From Sutterella megalosphaeroides (GTDB lineage: Bacteria; Pseudomonadota; Gammaproteobacteria; Burkholderiales; Burkholderiaceae_F): a stretch of DNA of 64,000 bases. The stretch is from positions 1,746,001 to 1,810,000 of the forward strand of contig NZ_AP018786.1 of NCBI RefSeq assembly GCF_003609995.1, in the 5' to 3' direction. The notes under the pieces were generated by a model. The model searched no databases and was not told the DNA's origin. It was given only the letters and a program-made list of their open reading frames with translations. The position numbers were made by a program, and so were the translations under genes. This document shows, one piece after another, positions 42,310 to 50,635 of the stretch (positions are counted from its first letter, which is position 1; the number at the start of each line of letters is the position of its first letter).

Positions 42310-42466
42310 CTATCGGACGTATGTCACCGCTATTTGACTGTGCCCCCGAGGAATGCAAGCCTGCGCTTCGGACGGACGGCAACCCATGAGGAACATATTG
42401 TTAATTTCTCAAGATGTCTTTGCAGATTAGCTCTTTATGCGTAGGCATGGGACGGCAACAATAACA

Positions 42467-42528
42467 GGGCGCATCGGACCGGATGCGCCCTCAAAGACCA
42501 ACCAAAGGAGAGGGGTCGGTACGACCCC
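42467..42528 (+). promoter_or_regulatory. Two hairpins in the porin leader
   Basis: GGGCGCATC/GATGCGCCC (42467-42490, 9 bp) and GGGGTCG-GTA-CGACCCC (42512-42528, 7 bp) lie just before the porin. A GGAGAGG sequence overlaps the start of the second hairpin and is about 30 bases from the ATG, too far for normal use unless the hairpin brings it close. Translational control of the porin is a plausible inference. Confidence 0.5.
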
Positions 42529-42538
42529 GGATGATCTT

Positions 42539-43723
42539 ATGCAACTGTCTGCTTTTCAACCCAAACTCGTGGCGCTTCTGATAGCCGGGCTCTGCGCAAC
42601 CACCGCCGGCGCAGCCGAAGTGCAAATCTACGGGATCATCGACGAAGGCTTGTCCTATATCCGCACCGACGCCGACAACGGCTCGGAAGCGAAGGACACC
42701 TTCGGGCTGACGTCCGGCATCACCAAGGGATCCCGCTTCGGCTTCAAGGGGGCCGAAGATCTCGGCAACGGCCTGAAGGTCGGCTTCATCCTCGAAAACG
42801 GCTTCGAAGTCGATTCCGGCGAATTTGCCGCGGCGACGAGCACGCGCATGTTCGGCCGCGAAGCTTCTCTCTACGTCGAGAGCGCCGACTACGGTCAGCT
42901 GGCCTTCGGGCGTCTTCAACACATCACGGCCGGCTACGGCACCTGGGGCGTCGCGGCGGGGATCCTGAACCCGTACGCCATCGGTTGGAGCAATCACGTC
43001 GTCGGCTACAAGAACGTCTTCGGCTTCAATTCCGGGCGTCTTGACAACGTCATCGCCTACAAGTCGCCGACGGTATCGGGCTTTACGTTCTACGCGCAGT
43101 ACTCGGGGAACACCGACCAGTACAACGGGCCCGACGGTGCCGTTGAAAACAAGGGTTCGGCCGATCGGTACGGTTCGCTCGCCCTCAAGTATGCGGGCGG
43201 CGCTTTGACGGCCTTCGGCTCCGTCGAATGGTCGGCATGGAGCAACGCACGGAGCGAAACGCGCGATGCCGACGACGGGATCGCGGTGACGCTCGGTGCG
43301 AACTATGCTTTCGACTTCGGTACGCTCTACTTGGCCGGTCAGTACTTTGATAACCAGTGGAAGCTCCCGAGCCCCTCGGAAATCGAGCCTCTCGCCTTCA
43401 AATCCGCTTCGGGCGCCTCGGATCGTATGGTCCAAGGTTACGGCTTGATTGCCGGCGCGAAGATCCCCGCAGCGGGCGGCGACGTTTTGCTCGCGCTCGG
43501 CATGCGCGACGCCGAGCTCGTTAATCATTCGGACGTGAAGGCCTTCCGCGTGAGCGGCACGGTGGGCTACAAGTATCCGCTGAGTAAGCGCACGTACCTC
43601 TACTCGGCCGCGAGTTACACGCGCGACGATCAGGAGAAGCAAAAGAGCGCCGGCTCCGAAACCACGGTCAATGTGAACCCAAATGCCATGCAGGCGGTGC
43701 TCGGCCTTTGCCACACCTTCTGA
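42539..43723 (+). CDS. Outer-membrane porin (gram-negative general porin family)
   Basis: The 394-aa protein is a trimeric beta-barrel porin of the type common in Betaproteobacteria. The signal peptide is residues 1-22, ending in TTAGA before AEVQIYGIIDEG, the typical first strand. Family features include SRFGFKGAEDLGNGLKVGFILENGF, the Arg-rich GREASLYVESADYGQLAFGR region, and a C-terminal phenylalanine (GLCHTF) needed for barrel assembly. The ATG at 42539 gives a clean signal peptide; the frame is open further upstream. It has a strong terminator and heads the respiratory region, where it may admit small electron acceptors. Confidence 0.93.
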   Translation: MQLSAFQPKLVALLIAGLCATTAGAAEVQIYGIIDEGLSYIRTDADNGSEAKDTFGLTSGITKGSRFGFKGAEDLGNGLKVGFILENGFEVDSGEFAAATSTRMFGREASLYVESADYGQLAFGRLQHITAGYGTWGVAAGILNPYAIGWSNHVVGYKNVFGFNSGRLDNVIAYKSPTVSGFTFYAQYSGNTDQYNGPDGAVENKGSADRYGSLALKYAGGALTAFGSVEWSAWSNARSETRDADDGIAVTLGANYAFDFGTLYLAGQYFDNQWKLPSPSEIEPLAFKSASGASDRMVQGYGLIAGAKIPAAGGDVLLALGMRDAELVNHSDVKAFRVSGTVGYKYPLSKRTYLYSAASYTRDDQEKQKSAGSETTVNVNPNAMQAVLGLCHTF

Positions 43724-43753
43724 TAGTGCGAAACGCCGTGTTCGCTTGATGAG

Positions 43754-43783
43754 GGCCCTTCCGTGAGGAAGGGCCTTCGTTTT
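43754..43783 (+). terminator. Terminator after the porin gene
   Basis: GGCCCTTCC-GTGA-GGAAGGGCC is a perfect 9-bp hairpin with a tetraloop followed by TTCGTTTT, a classic Rho-independent terminator. It touches the end of the convergent LysR gene. Confidence 0.9.
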
Positions 43784-44846
43784 AATAACCGCGTTCGAGT
43801 ACGGCCTCGGGATCCAGACCGAATTTTCGGTACCAGCCCGTCCAGCGAGCCCGGCCCTCCCGACCTTGCTCTTCGGCGAACCAGTTCATGAAACGCATCA
43901 GGTCCTCGTTGAGAAGGTTCCTTTCGCGAATGACGAGCGAATTTTGCCAAAGCGGTCGATGCCACTCTTTGAGCACGGGGACGAGTTGGCCCGACTTCAA
44001 GGCTCCGTCGATGACGCCGAGCGAGAGGTCGAGTGCGATGCCCATGCCCGCGAGCGCGGATTGGTAGCAGGTCATGCAATCGCCGTAGACCGTTGAGAGC
44101 CGGCGGTTCTTCTTCCGAGCGGGACCGCTGTACGCCGACCGGGCAAGGAGCCCGAGCTTGTCGGGGAGCGGCTGACGCTTGAGCGTTTCAAGGTCGAACA
44201 TCTCCTTCAAACTGAAAAGCCGGGTGGTGACGGGATAGTAGCGACCCGTGCGAATCAGCAACCGATGGTGCACCAGGTCTTCGACGCGTTCGGGCGTTCC
44301 GTTCTCCTCAAGGTAGGCGGGAGAGGCGACGATGAGGTTCGTCGCGGTCAGGAAAGGACGGACGTGAAGGCCCGAGACGTTCGTGGGACAGTAGGGCAGC
44401 ATGGCGACGTCGACCAGTCCGTTCTGCACGTCCATGTGGTCGAGATTGCTGAAGATCTCGAAGTCCACGTTCGGATCGACCTCCTGGTTGTAGCGATCCA
44501 TCAGCAACACGAAGAATCGGCGGGCGATGTTGGTCGGTACGCTGAAGCGGATCGTGACGCGAGCTTCCGACTCGGAGAGAAGCGAGGCTTGCTCGATCAG
44601 GTCGCGGTGGAGGTCGAGCATCTCCTCGATTTTGGAGAGCAGAGGCTTGGCGTTCGCGTGAAAGCGCATGGGCTTCGTCGTCCGGTCGACGAGCGGAATT
44701 CCGAGCGACTTTTCGAGGCTCGCCAGCAACCGAGACGCAGCCGAGAGTTCGATGTCGGCGGCCACGGCCGCTTGGGTCAGACTGCCCGTACGTCCGAGAG
44801 CCAAAACCAGACGCCAGGCCGAGAGGTTGTCAAGGTTGTCCGCCAT
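43782..44846 (-). CDS. LysR-family transcriptional regulator
   Basis: The 354-aa protein has the LysR winged-helix domain at residues 1-65 (LVLALGRTGSLTQAAVAADIELSAASRLLASLEKSLGIPLVDR) and a two-lobed effector domain from about 95 onward (VTIRFSVPTNIARRF, MLPYCPTNVSGL, LIVASPAYLEENGTP). The start at 44846 has GGAGG eight to twelve bases upstream; an in-frame ATG 45 bases earlier lacks one. It is divergent from the Tat flavoprotein at 45002, the arrangement expected when a LysR protein controls its neighbour. A palindromic T-N11-A site lies between them. The effector may be the reductase substrate. Confidence 0.92.
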   Translation of the reverse strand: MADNLDNLSAWRLVLALGRTGSLTQAAVAADIELSAASRLLASLEKSLGIPLVDRTTKPMRFHANAKPLLSKIEEMLDLHRDLIEQASLLSESEARVTIRFSVPTNIARRFFVLLMDRYNQEVDPNVDFEIFSNLDHMDVQNGLVDVAMLPYCPTNVSGLHVRPFLTATNLIVASPAYLEENGTPERVEDLVHHRLLIRTGRYYPVTTRLFSLKEMFDLETLKRQPLPDKLGLLARSAYSGPARKKNRRLSTVYGDCMTCYQSALAGMGIALDLSLGVIDGALKSGQLVPVLKEWHRPLWQNSLVIRERNLLNEDLMRFMNWFAEEQGREGRARWTGWYRKFGLDPEAVLERGY

Positions 44847-44877
44847 ACCGTTGTCCTCCGAAAGGTGTAATTGAGAT

Positions 44878-44900
44878 CTTGTGAAAATCACAAGTTGTGA
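44878..44900. promoter_or_regulatory. LysR-type operator between regulator and reductase gene
   Basis: Two overlapping palindromes are present: CTTGTGA-AAA-TCACAAG (44878-44894) and TCACAA-G-TTGTGA (44888-44900). The second fits the LysR consensus T-N11-A exactly. Its position 32 bases upstream of the regulator start and 100 bases from the reductase start suits control of both. Confidence 0.65.
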
Positions 44901-45001
44901 TTGCGTCTCGGGTATAGCTTAACCCGTTCCCGCTATTTAGACTACCCCGTATCGAAAGCGCCGGGACCAACGGCGTTCCTCGACTTTTAAAGGAGAAAAC
45001 C

Positions 45002-46543
45002 ATGACCGATATTTCCCGCCGCAACTGGCTCAAAACCGCCGCAGTGAGTTCCACGCTGATGGCCGGCGGCATCACCGCCGCTTCGGCCAAGGCCGTCGAT
45101 CCGATGCCTTCCAAGTGGGACGAAACCTTTGACGTGGTCGTCATCGGTTCGGGCTTCGCGGGGCTCGCCGCCGCCATCGAAGCGCGTCTTGCGGGCGCCT
45201 CCGTGTGCGTGCTCGAAAAGATGCGTACGATCGGCGGCAATTCCATCATCAACGGCGGCATCATGGGCGTTCCCGGTTCTCCCATGCAAAAGCGCGAAGG
45301 CCTCGAAGACTCGCCCGAACTCATGGCCGAGGACATGTTCCGCGAAGGCGGCGGCCTCAACCATCGCGAAAAGGTCCTCCACATGTGCAAGCAGGCTTTG
45401 CCGACGTGGGAATGGACCGTGAAGGAGCTCGGCGTCGAATGGGTACAGGAACGCGTCGCGCAGGAAGGCGGACACTCCGTTCCCCGTTGCGCGATCACGA
45501 AGAACGGCTCGGGCTCCGGCATCGTGTTGAAGGAAGTCGAGAAGCTGAAGAGCCTCGGCGTTGTCCCCCGCACGCGCGTCTTCATGGAAAAAATCATTCG
45601 CGATGCCGACGGTCGCGTCAAGGGCGTTCAGGTTCGCGAAGGGTATAAGTTCCCCGATGCGAAGTCGGGCAAGGTGAAGTTCATCGCCGCCAAGCGGGCC
45701 GTCGTTCTGGCGCACGGCGGGTTCGGCGCGGACGTGAAGTTCCGCTCGATTCAGGATCCGAAGCTTACCGAAAAGCTCGGCACGACCTGCCAGCCGGGGG
45801 CCACGTCCGAAGCATGGCGCGAATCCGCCCGCATCGGCTGCCACATGATTCAGACCGACTGGATTCAGTGTGCGCCGTGGACGGCGCCGAGTGAAAAAGG
45901 CATGGGCATTGCGCTCTTCTTTGCGCAGGGCGCCGCGGCCATGTTCGGCGTTTGGGTCGAAGACAAGAACGGGACGCGCTTTGTCGACGAGCTGGCCAAT
46001 CGCAAGGTTCGTGCCGACGCGATCATGAACCTTCTCAACCAGGGGGTGCACTGCTACGCCGTGGCGGACGCGAAGGGCGTGGAGCCCATGGGGGTTTCCC
46101 GTCCGGGCCTTCTCGAAAAGATGCTCGAACGCAAATGCGTGCGTCGTTACGACACGCTCGAAGCACTCGCAGCAGGCGAAAAGATCAACCTCGAAGGGCT
46201 CAAGAAGAGCATCGCCGAGTGGAACGATGCCGTTAAGACGGGGCACGACAAGCACTACAACCGCTACGTCAACAAGAAGGCCGTTCCGATGGGCACGGGT
46301 CCCTGGTACGTTTCGACGATGGTGCCGAAGGTTCACCACTGCATGGGCGGCATTTACACCGACATGCACGCGCATGCGCTCGACATTGTCAACGACGAAC
46401 CGATTCCGGGGCTCTACGCCGCGGGCGAAGCGTCGGGCGGCGTGCACGGTGCCGTGCGTCTCGGCTCCTGCGCCGTGACCGATTGCATCGTCTACGGCCG
46501 TATCGCCGGTCAGAACGCCGCCAAGGAAACGCCTTGGAGCTAA
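45002..46543 (+). CDS. Tat-exported FAD reductase (fumarate reductase/flavocytochrome c family)
   Basis: A Tat signal (SRRNWLK, cleaved near residue 30) directs this 513-aa flavoprotein to the periplasm. The FAD fold begins with VVVIGSGFAGLAAAIEARLAG and continues with the TIGGNSIINGG loop. At the active site the equivalents of the fumarate reductase His and Arg are kept: HHCMGG (His445/446) and GGVHGAVRLGS (Arg486). It therefore probably reduces a carboxylate-type double bond such as fumarate, urocanate or an acrylate. Heme domains are absent; the tetraheme cytochrome 60 bases downstream should supply electrons. AAAGGAGAA precedes the ATG. Substrate is not determined by sequence alone. Confidence 0.9.
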   Translation: MTDISRRNWLKTAAVSSTLMAGGITAASAKAVDPMPSKWDETFDVVVIGSGFAGLAAAIEARLAGASVCVLEKMRTIGGNSIINGGIMGVPGSPMQKREGLEDSPELMAEDMFREGGGLNHREKVLHMCKQALPTWEWTVKELGVEWVQERVAQEGGHSVPRCAITKNGSGSGIVLKEVEKLKSLGVVPRTRVFMEKIIRDADGRVKGVQVREGYKFPDAKSGKVKFIAAKRAVVLAHGGFGADVKFRSIQDPKLTEKLGTTCQPGATSEAWRESARIGCHMIQTDWIQCAPWTAPSEKGMGIALFFAQGAAAMFGVWVEDKNGTRFVDELANRKVRADAIMNLLNQGVHCYAVADAKGVEPMGVSRPGLLEKMLERKCVRRYDTLEALAAGEKINLEGLKKSIAEWNDAVKTGHDKHYNRYVNKKAVPMGTGPWYVSTMVPKVHHCMGGIYTDMHAHALDIVNDEPIPGLYAAGEASGGVHGAVRLGSCAVTDCIVYGRIAGQNAAKETPWS

Positions 46544-46554
46544 CCCAACCATTC

Positions 46555-46586
46555 GCGGAGGAGGAAGCTTCGCCTTCCTCTTCCGC
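46555..46586 (+). other. Intercistronic hairpin
   Basis: GCGGAGGAGGAAG pairs with CTTCCTCTTCCGC (13 pairs including one G-U) around loop CTTCGC between the flavoprotein and cytochrome genes. No T-run follows, so it is more likely an RNA-stability or processing element that sets the expression ratio than a terminator. Confidence 0.55.
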
Positions 46587-46604
46587 CACCGCGACAGGTC
46601 TCTT

Positions 46605-46949
46605 ATGAAACTCAAAAATTTTTGTTTCGGTCTTCTCGCCGGAACGCTTGCCGCAGGGGTCTTCGCCGCCGAACCCGGCATCGCGTCGCTCCACGGCGAA
46701 AAGGGCGTCGCGTGCGAAGCATGCCACGGGCCCGACAAGGCGAATCCGACCGAACCGACGACCGCAACGTGCACGGGTTGTCACGACGTCAAGGCGCTTG
46801 TCGCCAAGACGGCCGGCGTGAAGCCCAACAATCCGCACATGTCACCGCACTACCAAGATCAACTCGACTGCACGAACTGCCATCGCGGGCACGAAGAGTC
46901 GGAGAACTTCTGCAACCAGTGTCACGACTTTGATTTCAAGGTCAAGTGA
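46605..46949 (+). CDS. Periplasmic tetraheme cytochrome c
   Basis: The 114-aa protein has a signal peptide ending near AGVFAA (residue 22) and four CxxCH heme sites: CEACH, CTGCH, CTNCH and CNQCH. Additional His residues provide axial ligands. It resembles the cytochrome domain of flavocytochrome c and other small tetraheme electron carriers. Located directly after the Tat flavoprotein gene and followed by a strong terminator, it most likely passes electrons from the quinol pool to that reductase, and perhaps to the related flavoproteins at 59-64 kb. Confidence 0.93.
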   Translation: MKLKNFCFGLLAGTLAAGVFAAEPGIASLHGEKGVACEACHGPDKANPTEPTTATCTGCHDVKALVAKTAGVKPNNPHMSPHYQDQLDCTNCHRGHEESENFCNQCHDFDFKVK

Positions 46950-47446
46950 ACGAACACCGTGAGTCGAGACACCATTTCTCTGCCGTAGAAACAAAGCGGC
47001 GATCGAAATTCGCAGTGTGACTCGCAGTCCGGCGCGGCTTGTGTCCGCGCCGGATTGTTTTTACGGGTTTGACGCGTCGACGCCGACACGAACCGTCGTG
47101 CCGAGGCAACGCGAGCCGATGATGCGACGACGGCTCGTTTTCCCCATGCTTCCATGAGCTTTGAATTCCGGCTCCGCAGCGTTGCGACCGGACAACTCGA
47201 AGAACTCAAGGATCTGCAAGGGCCGGTTCGCGAAGAAAATCTCCTCATGAGCGGGCCTGCCGGCCCGGGCAAGAGCTTGTCGACCGTGAGACCGGGAAAA
47301 CGAGCTGTGCGCGTGTTGCGCGAAAGATACCGCACTTACTTCATCAAGGAGCGCGCCGTGAACGAGCAACTCGATAACGCAACCGCCGGATACGCAGGGA
47401 GTCGCGCATCCGGCGGTAACAAAGAGCCGATCGCTCAAGAGGTCGT
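46950..47446. other. Convergent intergenic region with terminator
   Basis: The strong terminator at 47028-47063 is listed separately. The remaining sequence has a 99-codon plus-strand frame (47154-47453) that lacks a ribosome binding site and any family motif and runs into the convergent dmsB gene; I do not support it as a gene. Nothing else was recognised. Confidence 0.5.
47028..47063 (+). terminator. Terminator after the tetraheme cytochrome gene
   Basis: TCCGGCGCGG-CTTGTGT-CCGCGCCGGA is a perfect 10-bp stem followed by TTGTTTTT, a strong Rho-independent terminator. Confidence 0.92.
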
Positions 47447-48058
47447 TCAGTAGACGTTGCCGGACGTGTCGCCCGCCGGCTTCGCATTGCGTCGCGGCAG
47501 GCCGACGACGAGATTGGGTTTGGTCAACGACGCGCTCGGCAGGGGAGCGATCTCGGCGTTCGCACCGTGCTTGCGCCGCAACTCCTCGATGTCGCCGAAC
47601 TCGATCGCTCGATGAGGACAGGCTTCCACACAGACGGGAAGAAGTCCCTTTTCGAGCCGGTCGACGCAGCCGTCGCACTTACGCATTTTTCGGGCTTTGC
47701 GGTCGAGTTGGGGAGCGTGATACGGACAGGCCGTCGCGCAGGCACCGCACCCGATGCACTTGGATTCGTCGATCAGCACCAACCCGCCCTTGTCAAGGTG
47801 CTTGGCGTGCGCTTTCGTCGGGCAGACCTTCACGCAGGCCGGGTCGGCGCAGTGGTTGCAGGCGTCGGACACGTAGTAAGCGAACACGTCTTGCTTCCAC
47901 GCACCTTCCTCCGTGCGTTTCCACGTGCCGCCCGCATACTCGGTTACGCGCCGAAGCCGGATCCCGGGTTCCGAACCGTGCTTGTCCTTGCAGGCGACCA
48001 CGCAGGTCTTGCAGCCCGTGCACTTGGCCGCATCGATGAAAAAGCCGTATTGTTTCAT
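47447..48058 (-). CDS. dmsB: DmsB-like iron-sulfur electron-transfer subunit
   Basis: The 203-aa protein has the four cysteine clusters of DmsB-type subunits: CTGCKTCVVAC, CNHCADPACVKVCP, CIGCGACATACPY and CDGCVDRLEKGLLPVCVEACP. These bind four [4Fe-4S] clusters and carry electrons to the molybdenum subunit. The ATG at 48058 has AAGGAGAAA upstream. It lies 14 bases after the dmsA-like gene on the same strand. No DmsC anchor follows; the next sequence is a convergent region. It must dock to another membrane or periplasmic donor. Confidence 0.93.
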   Translation of the reverse strand: MKQYGFFIDAAKCTGCKTCVVACKDKHGSEPGIRLRRVTEYAGGTWKRTEEGAWKQDVFAYYVSDACNHCADPACVKVCPTKAHAKHLDKGGLVLIDESKCIGCGACATACPYHAPQLDRKARKMRKCDGCVDRLEKGLLPVCVEACPHRAIEFGDIEELRRKHGANAEIAPLPSASLTKPNLVVGLPRRNAKPAGDTSGNVY

Positions 48059-48072
48059 GATTCGTTTCTCCT

Positions 48073-50514
48073 TCAGGCCTTCGTGACTTCCACAAGGTTC
48101 GTGTGCATGCCGCTGCATTTGCCGACCGGCGTCGGCTCCTGGCTGGTGATGGTGTTGGCGCACGCACCGCGGTCGATACCGTCTTTGTCGGGCGTGTACC
48201 AGCCGCCCTGCGGGAAGGCCACCAGCCCGGGAATGATGCGGGGCGTCACCTTCGCCGGAAGACGAATGGCACCGCGGTCGTTTTTCACGATGACGTCATC
48301 CCCCGTCTTGATGCCGCGCGGCTCCGCATCGATCGGGTTGATCATGAGTTCGTCGGGAGCGATTTCCTTGAGCCACGGAAGGTTGGCGTAGGACGAGTGC
48401 GTATGGCCTTTCCCGTGGTAGCCGTAGGCCTCAAGCGGATACTTCGCTTCAAGCGGGTCGCCCTTGCCGAGCATTTCACGGGAAACGACGTAGGAAGGAA
48501 GTGCGGTGATTTTCTGCCCGATCCCTTCGGGGAGCGGTTCCTTCTCGGCTCGTTCGGCGAGGCGTTCCGAATAGATTTCGATCTTGCCCGAAGGCGTCTT
48601 GAGGGGCGACTTCTGCGGATCGCGCCGGAAGCTCTCCATCGTGATCCCGGTGTCGGCGGGGACCGAATAGCGCACGATGCCGCGCTTCCAGAATTCTTCG
48701 AAGGGCGGCAACTCGGGCGCTTTTTCCCGGGTTGCTTCGTACGCTTCGATCATCCAATCACGGTACGTCTTCCCTTCCGTGTACTTGTCCTCGACACCGA
48801 AGCGGCGAGCCATCTCGCGCATGATTTCGTAGTTCGGCTTCTGCTCCCATTGCGGTTCGACCGCTTTCTGCATGGCGATCAGGTAGCACTGGCCGCCCAC
48901 CGAGTAGGAGTCCGCCGAGAAATCGTCGACTTCCGGACCGAGAACGTCGGGAAGAACGTAGTCCGCAAAGCGGGCGGTCGGCGTCATCATGTTGTCGACT
49001 ACGACAAAGCAGTCGATGAGTCCGGGCGTACGCAAGAGTTTTGCCATTTCGTTGCTGCCCGTGTGTTGGTTGATGACGTTGTTGCCCTGCGTCTCCCACA
49101 TGAACTTGATGTTCGAGCGCAGGCCCGTCGTGTTCTTCGCAAGCCCGTTTTCGACCGTCATCGACGCGGCATCCGTGACGGCTCGATGCCACACGTTGAG
49201 ACAGATCGACGCCTTGACCGGATTGGGCGGCACGGGAATGGAGGCGGCAAAGCCCGCTTGGTCGGCTTCGCGCGCGCCGTTGTTGGTGCCGGGAAGTCCG
49301 ATCTGACCCGTGAGGATCGGGAGCATGGCAATGGCCAGCGTCAGGCTGTCGCCGTTGGCGTGCCGTTGCGGGCCCCAGCCCTGGGCAACGAAGAGCGGCT
49401 TCGTTGTGGCGATCTCCCGAGCAAGACGCACGATGGTTTCGCTCGGAACGCCCGTTTCACGCGCGGCCCACTGCGGCGTTTTTGGGAGTCCGTCGGGACC
49501 TTTACCGAGGATGTAGCTCTTGTAGTCGCTGTTGGCCGGAGCGCTCTTCGGGAGGGTCTTTTCGTCGTAGCCGATGCAATAGCGATCGAGGAACTCCTGA
49601 TCGACCAGGTTTTCCGTAATCATGACGTAAGCCATGCCTTCGACGAGCGCGGCGTCCGTGCCCGGCCGGATCGGCACCCACTCGTCCTCGTTGCCGAGCA
49701 TGGAATCGGTATAAATCGGATCGATCATGATCATGCGGGGCCGCCCCTTGCGAACGGCGCAACCGAAGCCGAAGGACTGTCCGCCTCCCGACGCACGGGT
49801 AACGGCCGGATTGTTGCCGAAGCCGACATAGAGCTTGGCATTGGCAATCTGTTCCATATACGAGCCGACGTTCGTATCCTGGCTCAGAGCGGCACTCGTG
49901 TAACCGGTCGCGGCGAAGTCGCCGAAGAGGTAGGGCCAGGCATGTTGGAACTGACCGGCCGAATAGTCGGAGAAGAAGTTCAGGTTCCCGCCGATCAGGT
50001 TGAAGAAGCGTTGCGTGCACCGACGGGAGTTCACGGCAACGCCGTTGTTGCCCGAACCGTGGTTGATGAAGACCGCTTCGTTGCCGTATCGGGCGATCGT
50101 GGCCTTCAACTTTTCGGCGATTTCGTCAAGCGCCTGATCCCAAGAAATGCGTTCGAACTTCCCGTCGCCTCGTTCCCCGACGCGCTTGAGCGGGTATTTG
50201 AGTCGATCCGACGCGTAGAGCCGCTGACGCATCGACCGACCGCGCAGACAAGCGCGAACCTGCGGGAAAGCCCCGCATGCGACGTCGCCCGTATTGTCGG
50301 TTTCGATACGAATGACCCGACCGTTACGGGAGGCAAGTCGAAGTGCGCAACGACTGCCGCAATTGACCGTGCAGGCGGACCAGGTCCAGGTCTCAAGATC
50401 GGTTACAGCCTCGCCGACCGCTTTGGCCAGCGGCGTAAGGGGAAAAGATGCGAACGCGGTCGCCAGTCCCGCAACCTGCAGGAAGCTGCGGCGGGAAAGT
50501 GATGACGTGCCCAT
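48073..50514 (-). CDS. dmsA: DmsA-like molybdopterin oxidoreductase
   Basis: This 813-aa Tat-exported enzyme (SRRSFLQVAG) is a DMSO-reductase-family catalytic subunit. The FS0 cluster ligands are Cys48, Cys52, Cys56 (CTVNCGSRC) and Cys89. Long stretches follow E. coli DmsA (VRACLRGRSMRQRLY, DRLKYPLKRVGERG, KFERISWDQALDEI). Ser185 in SDYSAGQ matches the molybdenum-ligating serine. Substrates could be DMSO, methionine sulfoxide or another S- or N-oxide. It is first in a two-gene operon with dmsB; AGGAGAT lies before the ATG. The AraC-type gene upstream is the likely neighbour regulator. Confidence 0.92.
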   Translation of the reverse strand: MGTSSLSRRSFLQVAGLATAFASFPLTPLAKAVGEAVTDLETWTWSACTVNCGSRCALRLASRNGRVIRIETDNTGDVACGAFPQVRACLRGRSMRQRLYASDRLKYPLKRVGERGDGKFERISWDQALDEIAEKLKATIARYGNEAVFINHGSGNNGVAVNSRRCTQRFFNLIGGNLNFFSDYSAGQFQHAWPYLFGDFAATGYTSAALSQDTNVGSYMEQIANAKLYVGFGNNPAVTRASGGGQSFGFGCAVRKGRPRMIMIDPIYTDSMLGNEDEWVPIRPGTDAALVEGMAYVMITENLVDQEFLDRYCIGYDEKTLPKSAPANSDYKSYILGKGPDGLPKTPQWAARETGVPSETIVRLAREIATTKPLFVAQGWGPQRHANGDSLTLAIAMLPILTGQIGLPGTNNGAREADQAGFAASIPVPPNPVKASICLNVWHRAVTDAASMTVENGLAKNTTGLRSNIKFMWETQGNNVINQHTGSNEMAKLLRTPGLIDCFVVVDNMMTPTARFADYVLPDVLGPEVDDFSADSYSVGGQCYLIAMQKAVEPQWEQKPNYEIMREMARRFGVEDKYTEGKTYRDWMIEAYEATREKAPELPPFEEFWKRGIVRYSVPADTGITMESFRRDPQKSPLKTPSGKIEIYSERLAERAEKEPLPEGIGQKITALPSYVVSREMLGKGDPLEAKYPLEAYGYHGKGHTHSSYANLPWLKEIAPDELMINPIDAEPRGIKTGDDVIVKNDRGAIRLPAKVTPRIIPGLVAFPQGGWYTPDKDGIDRGACANTITSQEPTPVGKCSGMHTNLVEVTKA

Positions 50515-50635
50515 TTGGGATCTCCTTTTTCGGACTCGGATTCTTCGTGGCGGCGAAGCCTCCGAGCGTTTGAAACCCCGTCATTGTCGGCATCCTACGG
50601 TTTCGGAACCATAGCGTAACCGGTCATTTGATACG

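Larger units (their letters stand above)
40632..42310 (+). mobile_element. IscB element (IS200/IS605-like, no tnpA)
   Basis: The unit consists of the structured upstream RNA region, the iscB gene and one or two terminal hairpins. IS200/IS605-superfamily elements carry iscB or tnpB with the guide-RNA scaffold at one end and a subterminal hairpin at the other; this layout is seen here. No TnpA transposase (Y1 HuH) is present in the window, so the unit would need one in trans or is immobile. The ends are approximate. Confidence 0.7.

Noticed and set aside
47154-47453. A 99-codon plus-strand frame between the cytochrome and dmsB genes
   Set aside because: Lacks a ribosome binding site and overlaps the end of convergent dmsB; a GPAGPGKS segment resembles a P-loop but nothing else supports an ATPase.
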